A DNA stretch of 64,000 nt from Periplaneta americana (Eukaryota > Arthropoda > Insecta > Blattodea > Blattidae), in NCBI RefSeq assembly GCF_040183065.1, contig NC_091120.1, positions 179,453,396 to 179,517,395 of the forward strand, in the 5' to 3' direction. The notes beneath the pieces were generated by a model. The model was not told the DNA's origin. It ran no database searches and saw only the letters and a list, made by a program, of their open reading frames with translations. Shown here piece by piece: positions 22,995 through 35,806 of this stretch (position 1 is its first letter; each line of letters starts with the position of its first letter). Made by a program: the position numbers and the translations under genes.

Positions 22995-23381
22995 AGGCTC
23001 ATTCACAATGAAAATTAAACATAACGTAAGCGTTAACTTAAGAATATAAACGTTACGGTAAAATCAAGAAGTCATACCATCATTCACGATGGGAACATAA
23101 ACATAACCGCAAAACATACTTGGTAACCATGGAAACATAACAGCGACGCCATTTCCTCATATTCTGTCGTATACTTCAGCGCTCCACGTTGTGTTCTGTT
23201 TGCAAATCACGTAAGCATAAGCATGAAAGTTTGGAGTTTGCAAACTTTCATGTTAACGTCTTACGGTAATGTTTATGTCAATGCTTATGTGAATCATTGC
23301 GAATGATCCCATTTGGTAGCCTGAGCACAAACTACTGTGTTTATGTTACGGTTATGTTTAATTTTCATTGTGAATGGGCCT
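22995..23381. mobile_element. PIF/Harbinger-type MITE, 387 bp
   Basis: Terminal inverted repeats AGGCTCATTCACAATGAAAA and, reversed, AGGCCCATTCACAATGAAAA, extending over about 40 bases; flanked by TTA on both sides (22992-22994, 23382-23384), the PIF/Harbinger target. Inner sequence is rich in inverted GTAAGCATAAGCATGAAAG-type phrases. Non-coding. Confidence 0.9.
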
Positions 23382-23384
23382 TTA

Positions 23385-24224
23385 CGGCATGACAGGTCGC
23401 AGAGCTGACGCAAGAACGTGCGAAGATCCGCTTTGAAATTCAGTTCACAGCAACCCCACTCCACGGCGGCATGGACACCCCTTTACCTCCGCACCCGCTG
23501 TAATGAAGGTATTTTTATTACAAGCGGACAGCAGATACAATTCATAACTGCTGCTCTCCCCTACATGCTGGCGTGAAAGGAACACTGACCCAGCAACATC
23601 AACGTTGCTTTCTCTTGTCCTCCTCAACAAAATCGTCCTTATCACTGGCGGAGGGTAAACAGTATAATGAAAATGGCCTGTGCCACATCCTCTGTCTCTC
23701 GGAATGTGCGAAGGGTGCATAAAACCTCTATCACAGTGCCCGCTACCTACAGATAACTACCGCGCCGGAAACTGTCACACTTCTTACGACTTCCTGTTGA
23801 AAAATCATTTTTTGCGCCTTGAATTGTAACATCGTCATATCCATTGCGTAAGAGTTGCGTCATATATCCGTAATGTTCCACGGACTTCGGGAGTCTTTGT
23901 GCCTTGACAATGTTTGGAATGAGTTTGAAATTACACTCATTACTGGTTACAAAACATAATGGGGTGGAGCATGACCTGCACGCAAGTTCGAATGTTATGT
24001 CTTGTTGCACGTAGGTCTTTTGGAAAATTCTTGGGCTGGTCGTGGTGTTAGCACTCGGTACTAGGGTTCTTTGAAGTACAGTAGCACGTGTACAGTTCAT
24101 ACGTAACTTATTAATAAGTTGCAGAGAGAAAGCAATGGTCAAACTTCTCAATAGCGAACACATCCTCGGAACTAGAAATGAACGATATTGATAAATTTAT
24201 AAAAAAAAAAATAAAACTACAGTA
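23385..24224. other. unassigned stretch with a 138-codon open frame
   Basis: The minus-strand frame 23747-24163 is one of the longest non-repetitive frames in the window. Part reads NECNFKLIPNIVKAQRLPKS and NGYDDVTIQGAKNDFSTGSR. No domain recognised, no splice or promoter context seen; could be a transposon piece or chance. The frame 23445-23720 (minus) next to it is also unrecognised. Confidence 0.35.
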
Positions 24225-24337
24225 AATTGAAGAGGTTAGATGCAAAGGGGCATAAGTGACATTTCTAAAAAAAAAAGTGAGTTAAGTGCATCCGGGGTTA
24301 GCAAAAGCATAAAAAATTTTAGTGTCAAAGATATATA

Positions 24338-24398
<61 letters not shown>

Positions 24399-24485
24399 TA
24401 TATTAAAATTAAAAATTTCACGGACTTCACCAAAGCTTAAAAACTTAAGTGCACTTATACCCCTTTGCTTCTAACCCCCTCAATT
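24225..24485. mobile_element. small TIR element with (AT)n core
   Basis: Imperfect terminal inverted repeats: left AATTGAAGAGGTTAGATGCA then AAGGGGCATAAGTG; right, reversed, AATTGAGGGGGTTAGAAGCA then AAGGGGTATAAGTG. The centre holds an (AT)n tract at about 24340-24395. Its right edge adjoins the 30-bp satellite. Confidence 0.75.
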
Positions 24486-27400
24486 ATTACAGTAACATTT
24501 TCTTCAATAATAAATTACTAGAGTAGGTCTAATATTTTAATCAATAATTATCATTAGAGTGACATTTTGTACAATAATAATTATTACAGTAACATTTTCT
24601 TCAATAATTAATGATTATTTATTAGAGAAATATTTTCTTCAATAATTATTATTACTATTACAGTAACATTTTTTTTCAATAAATATTATTAGGGTAACAT
24701 TTTCTTCAATATAATTAATGATTATTAGAGTAACATTTTCTTCAATAATTATTATAACTATTACAGTAACATTTTTTCTTCAATAATTAATAGAGTAATA
24801 TTTTCTTCAATAATTAATGATTACTAGAGTAATATTTCCTTCAATAATTTTTATTACTATTACAGTAACATTTTCTTCAATAATTAATGATTATTAGAGT
24901 AACATTTTCTTCAATAATTATTATTAGAGTAACATTTTCTTCAATAATTATTATTAGAGTAACATTTTCTTCAATAATTATTAGAGTAACATTTTCTTCC
25001 ATAATTATTATTGCTATTACAATAAAATTTTCTTCAATAATTATTTTTAGAGTAACATTTTCTTCAATAATTATTATTAGGGTAACACTTTCCTCAATAA
25101 TTATTATTACTATTACAGTAACATTTTCTTCAATAATTACCCTATTATTACAGTAGCATTTTCTTCAATAATAATTATTAGTGTAACATTTTCTTCAATA
25201 ATTAATGATTATTAGAGTAACATTTTCTTCAATAATTAATTATTACTAGAGTAATATTTCCTTCAATAATTTTTATTACTATTACAGTAACATTTTCTTC
25301 AATAATTATTATTAGAGTAACATTTTCTTCGATAATTATTATTACTATTACAATAAAATTTTCTTCAATAATTATTATTAGAGTAACATTTTCTTCGATA
25401 ATTATTATTGCTATTACAATAAAATTTTCTTCAATAATTATTATTAGAGTAACATTTTCTTCAATAATTATTATTAGAGTAACATTTTCTTCAATAATTA
25501 TTATTAGAGTAACATTTCCTTCAATAATTATTATTAGGGTAACATTTTCTTCAATAATTATTATTAGGGTAACATTTTCTTCAATAATTATTATTAGAGT
25601 AACATTTCCTTCAATAATTATTATTAGGGTAACATTTTCTTCAATAATTATTATTAGGGTAACATTTTCTTCAATAATTATTATTAGAGTAACATTTTCT
25701 TCAATAATTATTATTAGAGTAACATTTTCTTCAATAATTATTAGAGTAACATTTTCTTCCATAATTATTATTGCTATTACAATAAAATTTTCTTCAATAA
25801 TTATTTTTAGAGTAACATTTTCTTCAATAATTATTATTAGGGTAACATTTTCCTCAATAATTATTATTACTATTACAGTAACATTTTCTTCAATAATTAC
25901 CCTATTATTACAGTAGCATTTTCTTCAATAATAATTATTAGTGTAACATTTTCTTCAATAATTAATGATTATTAGAGTAACATTTTCTTCAATAATTAAT
26001 TATTACTAGAGTAATATTTCCTTCAATAATTTTTATTACTATTACAGTAACATTTTCTTCAATAATTATTATTAGAGTAACATTTTCTTCGATAATTATT
26101 ATTGCTATTACAATAAAATTTTCTTCAATAATTATTATTAGAGTAACATTTTCTTCAATAATTATTATTAGAGTAACATTTTCTTCAATAATTATTATTA
26201 GAGTAACATTTCCTTCAATAATTATTATTAGGGTAACATTTTCTTCAATAATTATTATTAGGGTAACATTTTCTTCAATAATTATTATTAGAGTAACATT
26301 TCCTTCAATAATTATTATTAGGGTAACATTTTCTTCAATAATTATTATTAGGGTAACATTTTCTTCAATAATTATTATTAGAGTAACATTTCCTTCAATA
26401 ATTATTATAAGGGTAACATTTTCTTAAATAATTATTATTAGGGTAACATTTTCTTCAATAATTATTATTAGAGTAACATTTTCTTCAATAATTATTATTA
26501 GAGTAACATTTTCTTCAATAATTATTATTAGAGTAACATTTTCTTCAATAATTATTATTAGGGTAACATTTTCTTCAATAATTATTATTAGAGTAACATT
26601 TTCTTCAATAATTATTATTAGAGTAACATTTTCTTCAATAATTATTATTAGGGTAACATTTTCTTCAATAATTATTATTAGAGTAACATTTCCTTCAATA
26701 ATTATTATTAGGGTAACATTTTCTTCAATAATTATTATTAGGGTAACATTTTCTTCAATAATTATTATTAGAGTAACATTTTCTTCAATAATTATTATTA
26801 GAGTAACATTTTCTTCAATAATTAATTATTACTAGAGTAATATTTCCTTCAATAATTTTTATTACTATTACAGTAACATTTTCTTCAATAATTATTATTA
26901 GAGTAACATTTTCTTCGATAATTATTATTGCTATTACAATAAAATTTTCTTCAATAATTATTATTAGAGTAACATTTTCTTCAATAATTATTATTAGAGT
27001 AACATTTTCTTCAATAATTATTATTAGAGTAACATTTTCTTCAATAATTATTATTACAGTAACATTTTCTTCAATAATTATTATTAGAGTAACATTTTCT
27101 TCAATAATTATTATTACTATTACAGTAATATTTTCTTCAATAATTATTATTACTATTACAGTAACATTTTCTTCAATAATTATTATTAGTGTAACATTTT
27201 CTTCAGTAATTAATGATTACTAGAGTAATATTTCCTTCAATAATTTTTATTATTATTACAGTAACATTTTCTTCAATAATTAATGATTATTAGAGTAACA
27301 TTTTCTTCGATAATTATTATTACTATTACATAACATTTTCTTCAATAATTATTAATAGAGTAACATTTTCTTCAATAATTAATGATTATTACAGTAACAT

Positions 27401-27510
27401 TTTGTTCAATAATTATTATTAGAGTAACATTTTCTTCAATATTACTAATACAGTAACATTTTCTTCAATAATTATTATTAGAGGAACATTTTCTTATATG
27501 AACCAAAAAA
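24486..27510. repeat. 30-bp satellite, about 3 kb
   Basis: Core unit GAGTAACATTTTCTTCAATA followed by ATTATTATTA (30 bp), with 21-33 bp variants containing ATTACAGTAACA or ATTACAATAAAATT. The period is a multiple of three, so 24887-25156 (plus) and 25229-25762 (minus) stay open; not genes. A block of variants at about 24981-25385 is repeated at 25741-26145, offset exactly 760 bp. Confidence 0.95.
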
Positions 27511-27987
27511 TACAAAACCATATTTTACAAGAACTTTAACTTGTAACTTGTTAAATACTAGTTCTATGAAATAGGTCTCAAGTGTTTACTGCCATCGGTA
27601 TGAGAGCGTAAAAGCGATGCCAGCGGTAGCTTACAATACAATGCACAACAAGATTTGCTAGACAGCGGTCAAATCACAGTTTGATGTGTTTTATTTTGGT
27701 GAACCTTGTCGATCTGTACCGACGGCAGACAAGCAGTGAACATGCCAAAACAAATCGAGCAACTTTCACAATTCACGGAGATCCTAAGTGCCTTGGGTTT
27801 ACTGCTAGGGAAACACGATGGCCGTAAACTATTTATACAGCTCATTACAACGGTGTCTTAGTAATACACAGACATCTGTTTACATAGTCTGGAAATAGTT
27901 CGGTGATTGAACAGCTGTTTTATTTTGGTTTACATTTAACCCGATACGCATCCAAACCCGAGTTTAACAAATGTATTTTTTTACAAG
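27511..27987. other. unassigned stretch
   Basis: No open frame or terminal repeats recognised between the 30-bp satellite and the piggyBac-type MITE. Confidence 0.4.
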
Positions 27988-27991
27988 TTAA

Positions 27992-28434
27992 GGGGAGGCA
28001 GAGGTGAAATTTTCGAACAAAACTGAAGAAAAAATGAAAATTTGGTTTTTTCCATTTTTATTATCTTTATTTTGGTATTCCGATGTTAGTTTTTGATTTT
28101 GTGCCCTTAAAAGTATGAAATTAAAACCAAGATAACTGTATTACTATATTATTCCCATAATAAACTAATACTTATCATTATTTATATACCGTACCTTCTC
28201 TGAACATATAAATAAAAAGAAATACGGAAAATTTCTTACAATATGGTGCATGGAGCATTTTATATCAAACGATATAAACTTTTATAAAATTATTAATATT
28301 TACAGAACTATTGTACTTAGAAAGTTGAAACTTGGTATGTCCATTACTAATAACATAGTACTTAGTATCCATGATTGATTTCAAACAAATCTGATAAACT
28401 TTGTGGATTTTGAGATATTCACCTCTGCCTCCCC
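27992..28434. mobile_element. piggyBac-type MITE, 443 bp
   Basis: Ends GGGGAGGCAGAGGTGAAAT and, reversed, GGGGAGGCAGAGGTGAATAT, with a perfect TTAA on each side (27988-27991, 28435-28438). TTAA duplication is the piggyBac signature. Non-coding and AT-rich inside. Confidence 0.9.
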
Positions 28435-28618
28435 TTAAACTAGAGATTGTAATTCTCAAAGAAAAACCTTAGCAAATGACAGGTGACCCATCGAATCCTT
28501 GTAATTGCGTGAAACGTTTATGCTGTTCCTGATTGTTATTGTGAACATGGTTGGAATTATAAAGATGTTTATGATTTGAAATAATATTTTAACATTTATT
28601 TTCCGCACTGTCTTTATA

Positions 28619-29005
28619 CAGGGACATCATTTTATTTTTATTAACATTTCTAATATTAACCTGGCTATACCTTTGCATTAACAGTTGAGAACCGGAAACA
28701 CCGTTTGCTACCCCCTTCCACAACTGGAGTTCGATGATACTGGCATAAAATACAAACAAATCACTTTACTAGGTATAGGAGGGAAAAAAAGTAGTTCATC
28801 CATTTACGTAAACTAGGAAACATCGCGATTTTGAGTTTGATAATTTTCATTAGGTTTTTCTTTAATAAAAATATAGTACTGTACTAACAATAAGTGTTTT
28901 TACTCACGAACTGAGCTATCCATTCGGACGTATTCATTATGCAGTGTACTGTCTACAGCACATTAGCGTACAATATAGAGAATGAAGTTAAATTGACGAA
29001 AATTA
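28619..29005 (-). mobile_element. mariner-type element copy 4, truncated
   Basis: Starts TA then CAGGGACATCATTTTATTT at 28619 and follows the right third of copies 1-3 in reverse (CTGGCTATACCTTTG, ACCCCCTTCCACAACTGGAG, TTTACGTAAACTAGGAAACA) until about 29005, where homology stops. The other end is missing. Confidence 0.88.
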
Positions 29006-29594
29006 TTGAAATCTATCGTCTATTAAATTTCTCAGTCAGCTGCGAGTACACATTTTCTTAAAAATAATTATTTATTTTGACAAGTAAAATATACATTATA
29101 TTGCAGCATTCTGAGCTGCAATCTATTGAAAAAATTAACATTTTTTTCATCCTGTTCCAATTTGAAATGCCACCTACTTCCGTCTACAGTCATCTTATAT
29201 TGATTATCAATATCTTGCAATTCATGTACGGTATATGGGACTCGGGTGACAAATTTTGTCTTCGTACTTTTCGGACAGAATTCTTTCCCAGTTGGGACCT
29301 TGACTTGGATGTTCACAAGGGCCTTCAATTACAGATGATTTATCTGGAGTTACGGTTATTGTAGGGTTGCATCTTCTGCGCTGGTCGCATGTTCAAATAA
29401 TACCGGAATCTCGAACTTTGTATGTGGTATACATATACCCTTGATGTATTAGTTTCACAAAGCCCCTAATACTTCGACTGAATCGAAATTCCCTTTCGTG
29501 ATGCTCCATCAATACAATAAATTTGACAACTAAAACAAGTAAGAACGTCACCTTACACCTAAAATTAGTTTGCCAAATGCTTACAGTATGTCTA
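29006..29594. other. unassigned stretch
   Basis: Overlapping antisense frames of 86 and 95 codons (29068-29328 minus, 29077-29364 plus) with no recognised domain. Confidence 0.35.
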
Positions 29595-31518
29595 TATGCG
29601 TAACCACGAAAACAACCCTACAATGACATTGAAATTTCATTATATTTATATGCGTAACCATGGAAACAACCTAACAATGACATTTAAACCTCATTGTACT
29701 TATATGCGTAACCACGGAAACAACCTTACAATGACATTTAAATCCCATTATATTTATATGTGTAACCACGGAAACAACCTTACAATGACATTTAAATCTC
29801 ATTATATTTATATGCGTAACCACAAAAACAACCCTACAAAGACATTTAAATCTCATTGTACTTATATGCGTAACCATGGAAACAACCTTACAATGACATT
29901 TAAATCTCATTATATTTACATGCGTGACCACGGAAACAACCTTACAATGACATTTAAATCTCATTATATTTATATGCGTAACCACGGAAACAACCTTACA
30001 ATGACATTTAAATCTCATTATATTTATATGCGTAACCACGGAAACAACCTTACAATGACATTTAAATCTCATTATATTTATATGGGTAACCACGGAAACA
30101 ACCCTACAATGACATTTCAATCTCATTACATTTATATGCGTAACCACGGAAACAACCTTACAATGACATTTCAATCTCATTATATTTATATGCGTAACCA
30201 CGGAAACAACCTTACAATGACATTTAAATCTCATTATATTTATATGCGTGACCACGGAAACAACCTTACAATGACATTTAAACTCATTATATTTACATGC
30301 GTGACCACGGAAACAACCTTACAATGACATTTAAATCTCATTATATTTACATGCGTGACCACGGAAACAACCTTACAATGACATTTAAATCTCATTATAT
30401 TTACATGCGTGACCACGGAAACAACCTTACAATGACATTTAAATCTCATTATATTTACATGCGTGACCACGGAAACAACCTTACAATGACTTTTAAATCT
30501 CATTATATTTACATGCGTGACCACGGAAACAACCTTACATTGACATTTAAATCTCATTATATTTACATGCGTAACCACAAAAACAACCTTACAATGACGT
30601 TTAAATCTCATTGCACTTATATGCGTAACCACGAAAACAACCTTACAATGACATTTAAATCTCATTATATTTATATGCGTAACCACGGAAACAAACTTAC
30701 ATTGAAATTTAAATCTCATTATATTTATATGCGTAACCACAAAAACAACCTTACAATGAAATTTAAATCTCATTGCACTTATATGCGTAACCACGAAAAC
30801 AACCTTACAATGACATTTAAATCTCATTATATGTATATGCGTAACCACGGAAACAACCTTACAATGACATTTAAATCTCATTATATTTATATGCGTAACG
30901 ACGAAAACAACCTTATAATGACATTTAAATCTCATTATATTTATATGCGTAATCACGGAAACAACCTTACATTGACATTTAAATCTCATTATATTTATAT
31001 GCGTAACCACAAAAACAACCTTACAATGACGTTTAAATCTCATTTTACTTATATGCGTAATCACGAAAACAATCTTATAATGGCATTTAAATCTCATATT
31101 TATATGCGTAACTACGAAAACAACCTTACAATGATATTTAAATCTCATTATATTTATATGGGTACCAAGGAAACAACCCTACAATGACATTTAAATCTCA
31201 TTATATTTATATGCGTAACGACGAAAACAACCTTATAATGACATTTAAATCTCATTATATTTATATGCGTAACCACGGAAACAACCTTACACTGACATTT
31301 AAATCTCATTTTATTTATATGCGTACCAAGGAAACAACCTTACAATGACATTTAAATCTCATATTTATATGCGTAACCACGGAAACAACTTTACAATGTC
31401 ATTTAAATCTCATTATACTTATATGCTTAACCACGGAAACAACCTTACAATGACTTTTAAATTTCATTATATTTATATACGTAACCAAGGAAACAATCTT
31501 ACAATTAAATCTCATTAA
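29595..31518. repeat. 54-bp satellite, about 35 copies
   Basis: Unit of 54 bp containing TATGCGTAACCACGGAAACA and ACCTTACAATGACATTTAAA. 54 is a multiple of three, so long frames stay open on both strands (29596-30327 and 30297-31187 plus; 29671-30255 and 30240-31148 minus). The peptide would be an 18-residue repeat, MRNHGNNLTMTFKSHYIY; nothing suggests expression. Variant blocks are clustered: five to six successive units at about 30245-30540 read GCGTGACCACGG, pointing to local homogenisation. Most units carry a GTAACCAYGGAAAC near-palindrome. Confidence 0.95.
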
Positions 31519-31772
31519 TTTTTTCAATGAAATATTAATAAGCTATTAAATGTAATCGATGACGAGAACGCCGATGACTAAAATGTAATCGGTGGCAAGA
31601 AGGTACTGTATAACGACATCTCCAGTGACGAGAATTCCTAGACCCATACCCAAAGACCTTACACATGCGATATGACCATTTAATGTTAAAGAGTGAATAA
31701 ATAAACTTTAAAAAATGTCCTCGATGACGTCATTACTCGCACAACAATAGTATCAAAATTACTTTGTTTCTA

Positions 31773-32384
31773 CTGGGTGTTCATTTCAAAGTGTGTCATG
31801 ACGTCATTGTTGATGAGTCAGCGATTTGAAGCGAGTTTCAGCTTTTGTGTCAGAGAAGTTGCCTATTAATCAATGCGTTCAATCTGAACTTGAGAACGTG
31901 TACGGTATAACTTGAACGTCGCGTGGTAGCAACAGATGGCGGTCTGTAAAGTCTGTGTGCTACCATAACCTCTTTCGAACTGTGTTTTGCGCGGGCAAGT
32001 CGTGCGCAGGGTATTTGTTATCATCGGTTGCGTGCGGCAACATTCCACAATACAAATCAGATGCTCCGTGTCCATGTTGACCGTCGAAGTTAATGTCAAC
32101 AAATACGTAAGTAATCGTCTTAACCCTCTCGACATATCCAGACAGTAAGAAAAAACTCACCTCAGTACATGTTTCGAAACAGTTCACATTCCTGCCACTA
32201 CCGGCGTTACCGTACGTATCGGTAAGTACTCTTCTGAATGAACGCCGTACTTGCTAGGCAACTTCTCTGGCACATAAGTAATACACCTCTGCGGAAGTGT
32301 AGGAAGATTGAATTCTCTAGGCTCATCGACTAGCCACATGACGGCATACAGCGAACCATGACACACTTTGAACTGAACACCCAG
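31773..32384. mobile_element. 0.6-kb TIR element (CTGGGTGTTC family) copy 1
   Basis: Terminal inverted repeats CTGGGTGTTCATTTCAAAGT and, reversed, CTGGGTGTTCAGTTCAAAGT, between TA dinucleotides (31771-31772, 32385-32386): a mariner-like target. 612 bp. A minus-strand frame with CHGSLYAVMWLVDEPREFNL is shared with copy 2 at 33374; origin unknown. A GAGGTGAGTTTTTTC insertion (minus strand, near 32150-32165) is absent from copy 2. Confidence 0.88.
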
Positions 32385-32386
32385 TA

Positions 32387-33371
32387 TAACAGTATTCCTT
32401 TTTAAATACAAGGTTTCAAGTGTCTAAGCTATTGTAAAAAATCTCATCATTCAATTTTAATTGCAAATGTGCAATACTTTAGAAAAAGTGTTTATATTTA
32501 TAGCATTGTCGTAGTCCGAGAAAAACCTACTAAGGAGCAAATCACGAGTATAATTAATTCCGTTAGCAGCTTTGACCTATTTTAAAATCTTGGCAAATGC
32601 AGTGGCTCTATAAAATCCCGTGTTAGTCATCTACAGGAACGGGGCTCCAGAACAGACTAGAAATGAATGGTCTCAGGTGGTTCGGGGCAAAAGGGAAAAA
32701 CAACAGAGCGCCACAGACTCCGATTCATTTGTCACAAATCATACGTCATAGCAGATAGCTTAGTATTTGTTTGTAGCTTGGATTATGACATGGTTACACA
32801 AATGATGTACCAGTCAACAGATGCACAATCCCCTCTTTCATGATCAAACACCACGGCTTGTATTTAACGACGAGAAATACGGATTTGTATTCCTAAATAT
32901 CAAAAAATATTCCTACCTGTGTTAGTACTGTACATGTTCAATAGCACAGAGATCAATACCATGATAAGAGTTTTAGAAAACTTAAAGAGGATTCGTAGGA
33001 TTGAGTGAAATGTCTGTATTCTCGATTGGATGTTATTGTGATATTCAGATTTTTAAGAAATTAGTTCTTATTTATAAGGTTCATGAATTTGACTGACCCT
33101 GAAACAATTTAATACAGTTTACTCTTATGTGTTATATTGTTCATTATTATTTTTTCCTTTGCTCCTTTATTGAATATCGATGGCATTGAACAACAATTTC
33201 TTATGTCAAAATATTCAATTTTAAAGAAAAGAGAATGAACATTTTAATATCTTGATAACGAAGAAATATCCGACATGAGAGGATACTGACGCATCTTCTT
33301 GTAAAGTTTATATTCAAGCCTGGACATAGCATAACTTTGCACGCACATCTCGATGTAAAGTTCCGATGAAC
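32387..33371. other. unassigned stretch between two related TIR elements
   Basis: No coding frame of note and no terminal repeats found; AT-rich. Confidence 0.4.
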
Positions 33372-33373
33372 TA

Positions 33374-33963
33374 CTGGGTGTTCATTTCAAAATGTGTCAT
33401 GACGTCACTGTTGTTGGGTCACCGATTTGAAGCGAGTTTCAGCTTATATGTTAGAGAAGTTGCCTATTATTTAAGGCGTTCTTCAATCTGAACTTGAGAA
33501 CGTTTACGGTATAACTTGAACGTCGTAGCAACAGATGGCGGTCTGTACGGTCTGTGTGCTACCATAACCTCTTTCGAACTGTGTTTTGCGCCGGCAAGTC
33601 GTACGCAGGGTATTTGTTATCATCGGTTGCGTACGGTAACATTCCACAACACAAATCAAATGCTCCGTGTCCATGTTGACCGTCGAAGTTTATGTCAACA
33701 AATACGTAAGTAATCGTCTTAACCCTCTCCCCATATCCCGACAGTACGTATTTCCAAACAGTTCACATTCCTGCCACTACCGGCGTTACCGTACGTATCG
33801 GTACGTACTCTTCAGAATGAACGCCGTACTTGCTAGGCAACTTCTCTGCCTCATAGGTTATACACACCTGCGGAAGTGTAGGAAGATTGAATTCTCTAGG
33901 CTCATCGGCTAGCCACATGACGGCATACAGCGAGCCATGACACATTTTGAACTGAACACCCAG
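33374..33963. mobile_element. 0.6-kb TIR element (CTGGGTGTTC family) copy 2
   Basis: 590 bp, same ends and TA flanks (33372-33373, 33964-33965), same orientation as copy 1 and about 90 percent or more identical by eye. The shared minus-strand frame begins CHGSLYAVMWLADEPREFNL. Confidence 0.88.
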
Positions 33964-33965
33964 TA

Positions 33966-34786
33966 GTCTACAGGCTGCTGTACCAAGATAAATACACCTC
34001 TGCTATAACAAGCAAACTGGAATACTTTCTATATAACATCCAAATTACATTCAACAAAAAAATTTTACAAATTCCTTAGTCTTTTCCATCATTTCAGAAA
34101 CCTTTTACAAGTTTCGTCTGAGTTGGTCATGTACAAGTAAATACACCGTACAGTGCTGACAACTGCAACCTTTTATAGTGACCATTACACTTTTACTACG
34201 TCATACTACTTTTAATCAATAAAGTACAGAACGACCTGTTTCAACCAATCATGGCTGCTTATCCTACAATTTTCATCACCTCCCTAGCATTTGTTTTTAT
34301 CACCTTGTTTGTTTTTATCATCTCCCTAGCATTTGTTTGTTTTTATCATGTCTCTAGCATTTGTTTCTTTGTTTGCCAACATTGTATTTTCAATAATTGT
34401 ATTTTTTTAATGATTCAGGTTTACTTTATCATCCTTAATTTAAAATTTTCTATCACATATCTTGTTTATAAGTTATATTATAGCTTCTGCTGTATGAGAG
34501 TATGGATTGTCACGTATCAGAGATTATTTAATATAATACATTGTTAATTGAAGTGAAATGCAACTGGTTTAATAAAAATGAAACAATAAATAAAGCCTTC
34601 TTGACTAGTAATCACATTGATTCTGTCGCAGCTATGGTCTTTGCAATTAGATCATGGCATTGTCCTCCTCTTTCCTTAAAATATTAATATAACCCAAGAT
34701 TTTTATAATTTTAGCTGACTGTGTATGTATGGATTTACTACATCCAATTGGTGATACACAACGTTCATTTTCATTATCACCGTCAA
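33966..34786. other. unassigned stretch with a short tandem repeat
   Basis: At about 34268-34370 a unit with TCCCTAGCATTTGTTTGTTT is repeated about three times. The frame 34251-34547 (plus) runs through it and is low complexity. Confidence 0.45.
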
Positions 34787-35527
34787 TTAGAGGTGGGTAA
34801 AAATACGATAGGGAACAGTTTCGTGATATAACCTGTTCCAACTTTTCTAAACAGAGTTACACTGCCCAGTGATAACTTCAACGTCCCACATGGTTCCAAG
34901 AGATAAACAGTTCAATTTCTAAACAGTTTTCCTCTTCTTTGTTGTCTGCAAAGACCACGTGTAGCGCTATCATTGACCTCCAATCGAAATTAGATATAAT
35001 AATATCCATGTTAAACACGGCCTTCGTGCAACAGTAGCCTATGTAGGATCGCGCAATTTAATTGTACGAATCAAATTCTCTAATAAATCTGATATTAATT
35101 ATTAGCTGTCCATTGGTGGAGAATATGTTCATGGTGCCCAAACATAGTGTTAATTATTAATATACCCCGAAAAATATCATCAGCTAATGTCATCGTTATT
35201 AAACTCTCCTAGGGTTATATGAGTTATTTTTACTAAAATCGATTTATTTTGAATTGTAGATATTTACTGTACCCTTAACAGTAACCAACGAAAAATGACT
35301 TTCGTTGTCATAATACGCTCAACAAGTGATTTAAAGACCATTCAAGGTCTTTGAAACATGTTCCCGAAGCAGATGAGAGGTTGAAACAGTTGGAACAGTT
35401 GGCACTGATGTTGTAAACATATTCTTATGAAACTGTTTCTTTGAAACTGTTATTTTGGAACAGTTTCGTTCATGAAACAGTTACAGTCGAAACTGTTTCT
35501 TAAAAAGAACAGTTTATCCCATCTCTA
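34787..35527. mobile_element. hAT-type non-autonomous element, 741 bp
   Basis: Ends TAGAGGTGGGTAAA and, reversed, TAGAGATGGGATAAA. Flanking octamers CCGTCAAT and CTATCAAT match at six of eight positions, as for an aged 8-bp hAT target duplication. The right 130 bp contain about eight AACAGTTTC/GAAACTGTT motifs in both orientations, like the subterminal repeats bound by hAT transposases. Non-coding. Confidence 0.75.
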
Positions 35528-35623
35528 CTATCAATGTTTCAAGACACAGACTCCACAGGACGCCACATGAAAACAACAGGTTTACGCTTTAATGTTTAAC
35601 CCCAACACGAAACTTAGTAAGCC

Positions 35624-35806
35624 CACAGTCTAGTATATACAGTCGCGAAGCTCAATACGTAGTAAATATGCAAACATTAGATAGTTGCTCACCACTAGGA
35701 TCGCTAATATCGCCTCATTACAGGCAATGCAAAATAGTACCGTCACAGTCTATTGTTTCTAGCACCCTCAAAACTCAAGCTTCGTGACTGTGTATAGTAG
35801 ACTGTG
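35624..35806. mobile_element. 183-bp MITE with 7-bp target duplication
   Basis: Ends CACAGTCTAGTATATACAGT and, reversed, CACAGTCTACTATACACAGT, followed by CGCGAAGCT/CACGAAGCT. Perfect flanks GTAAGCC (35617-35623 and 35807-35813). Superfamily not assigned from a 7-bp duplication alone. Confidence 0.85.

Noticed and set aside
23747-24163. A host exon in the 138-codon frame
   Set aside because: No recognised domain, no splice signals or start context that I could defend; left as unassigned.
29596-31187. Open frames of 243-302 codons in the 54-bp satellite
   Set aside because: Period divisible by three explains them; sense and antisense are equally open and there is no start or regulatory context.
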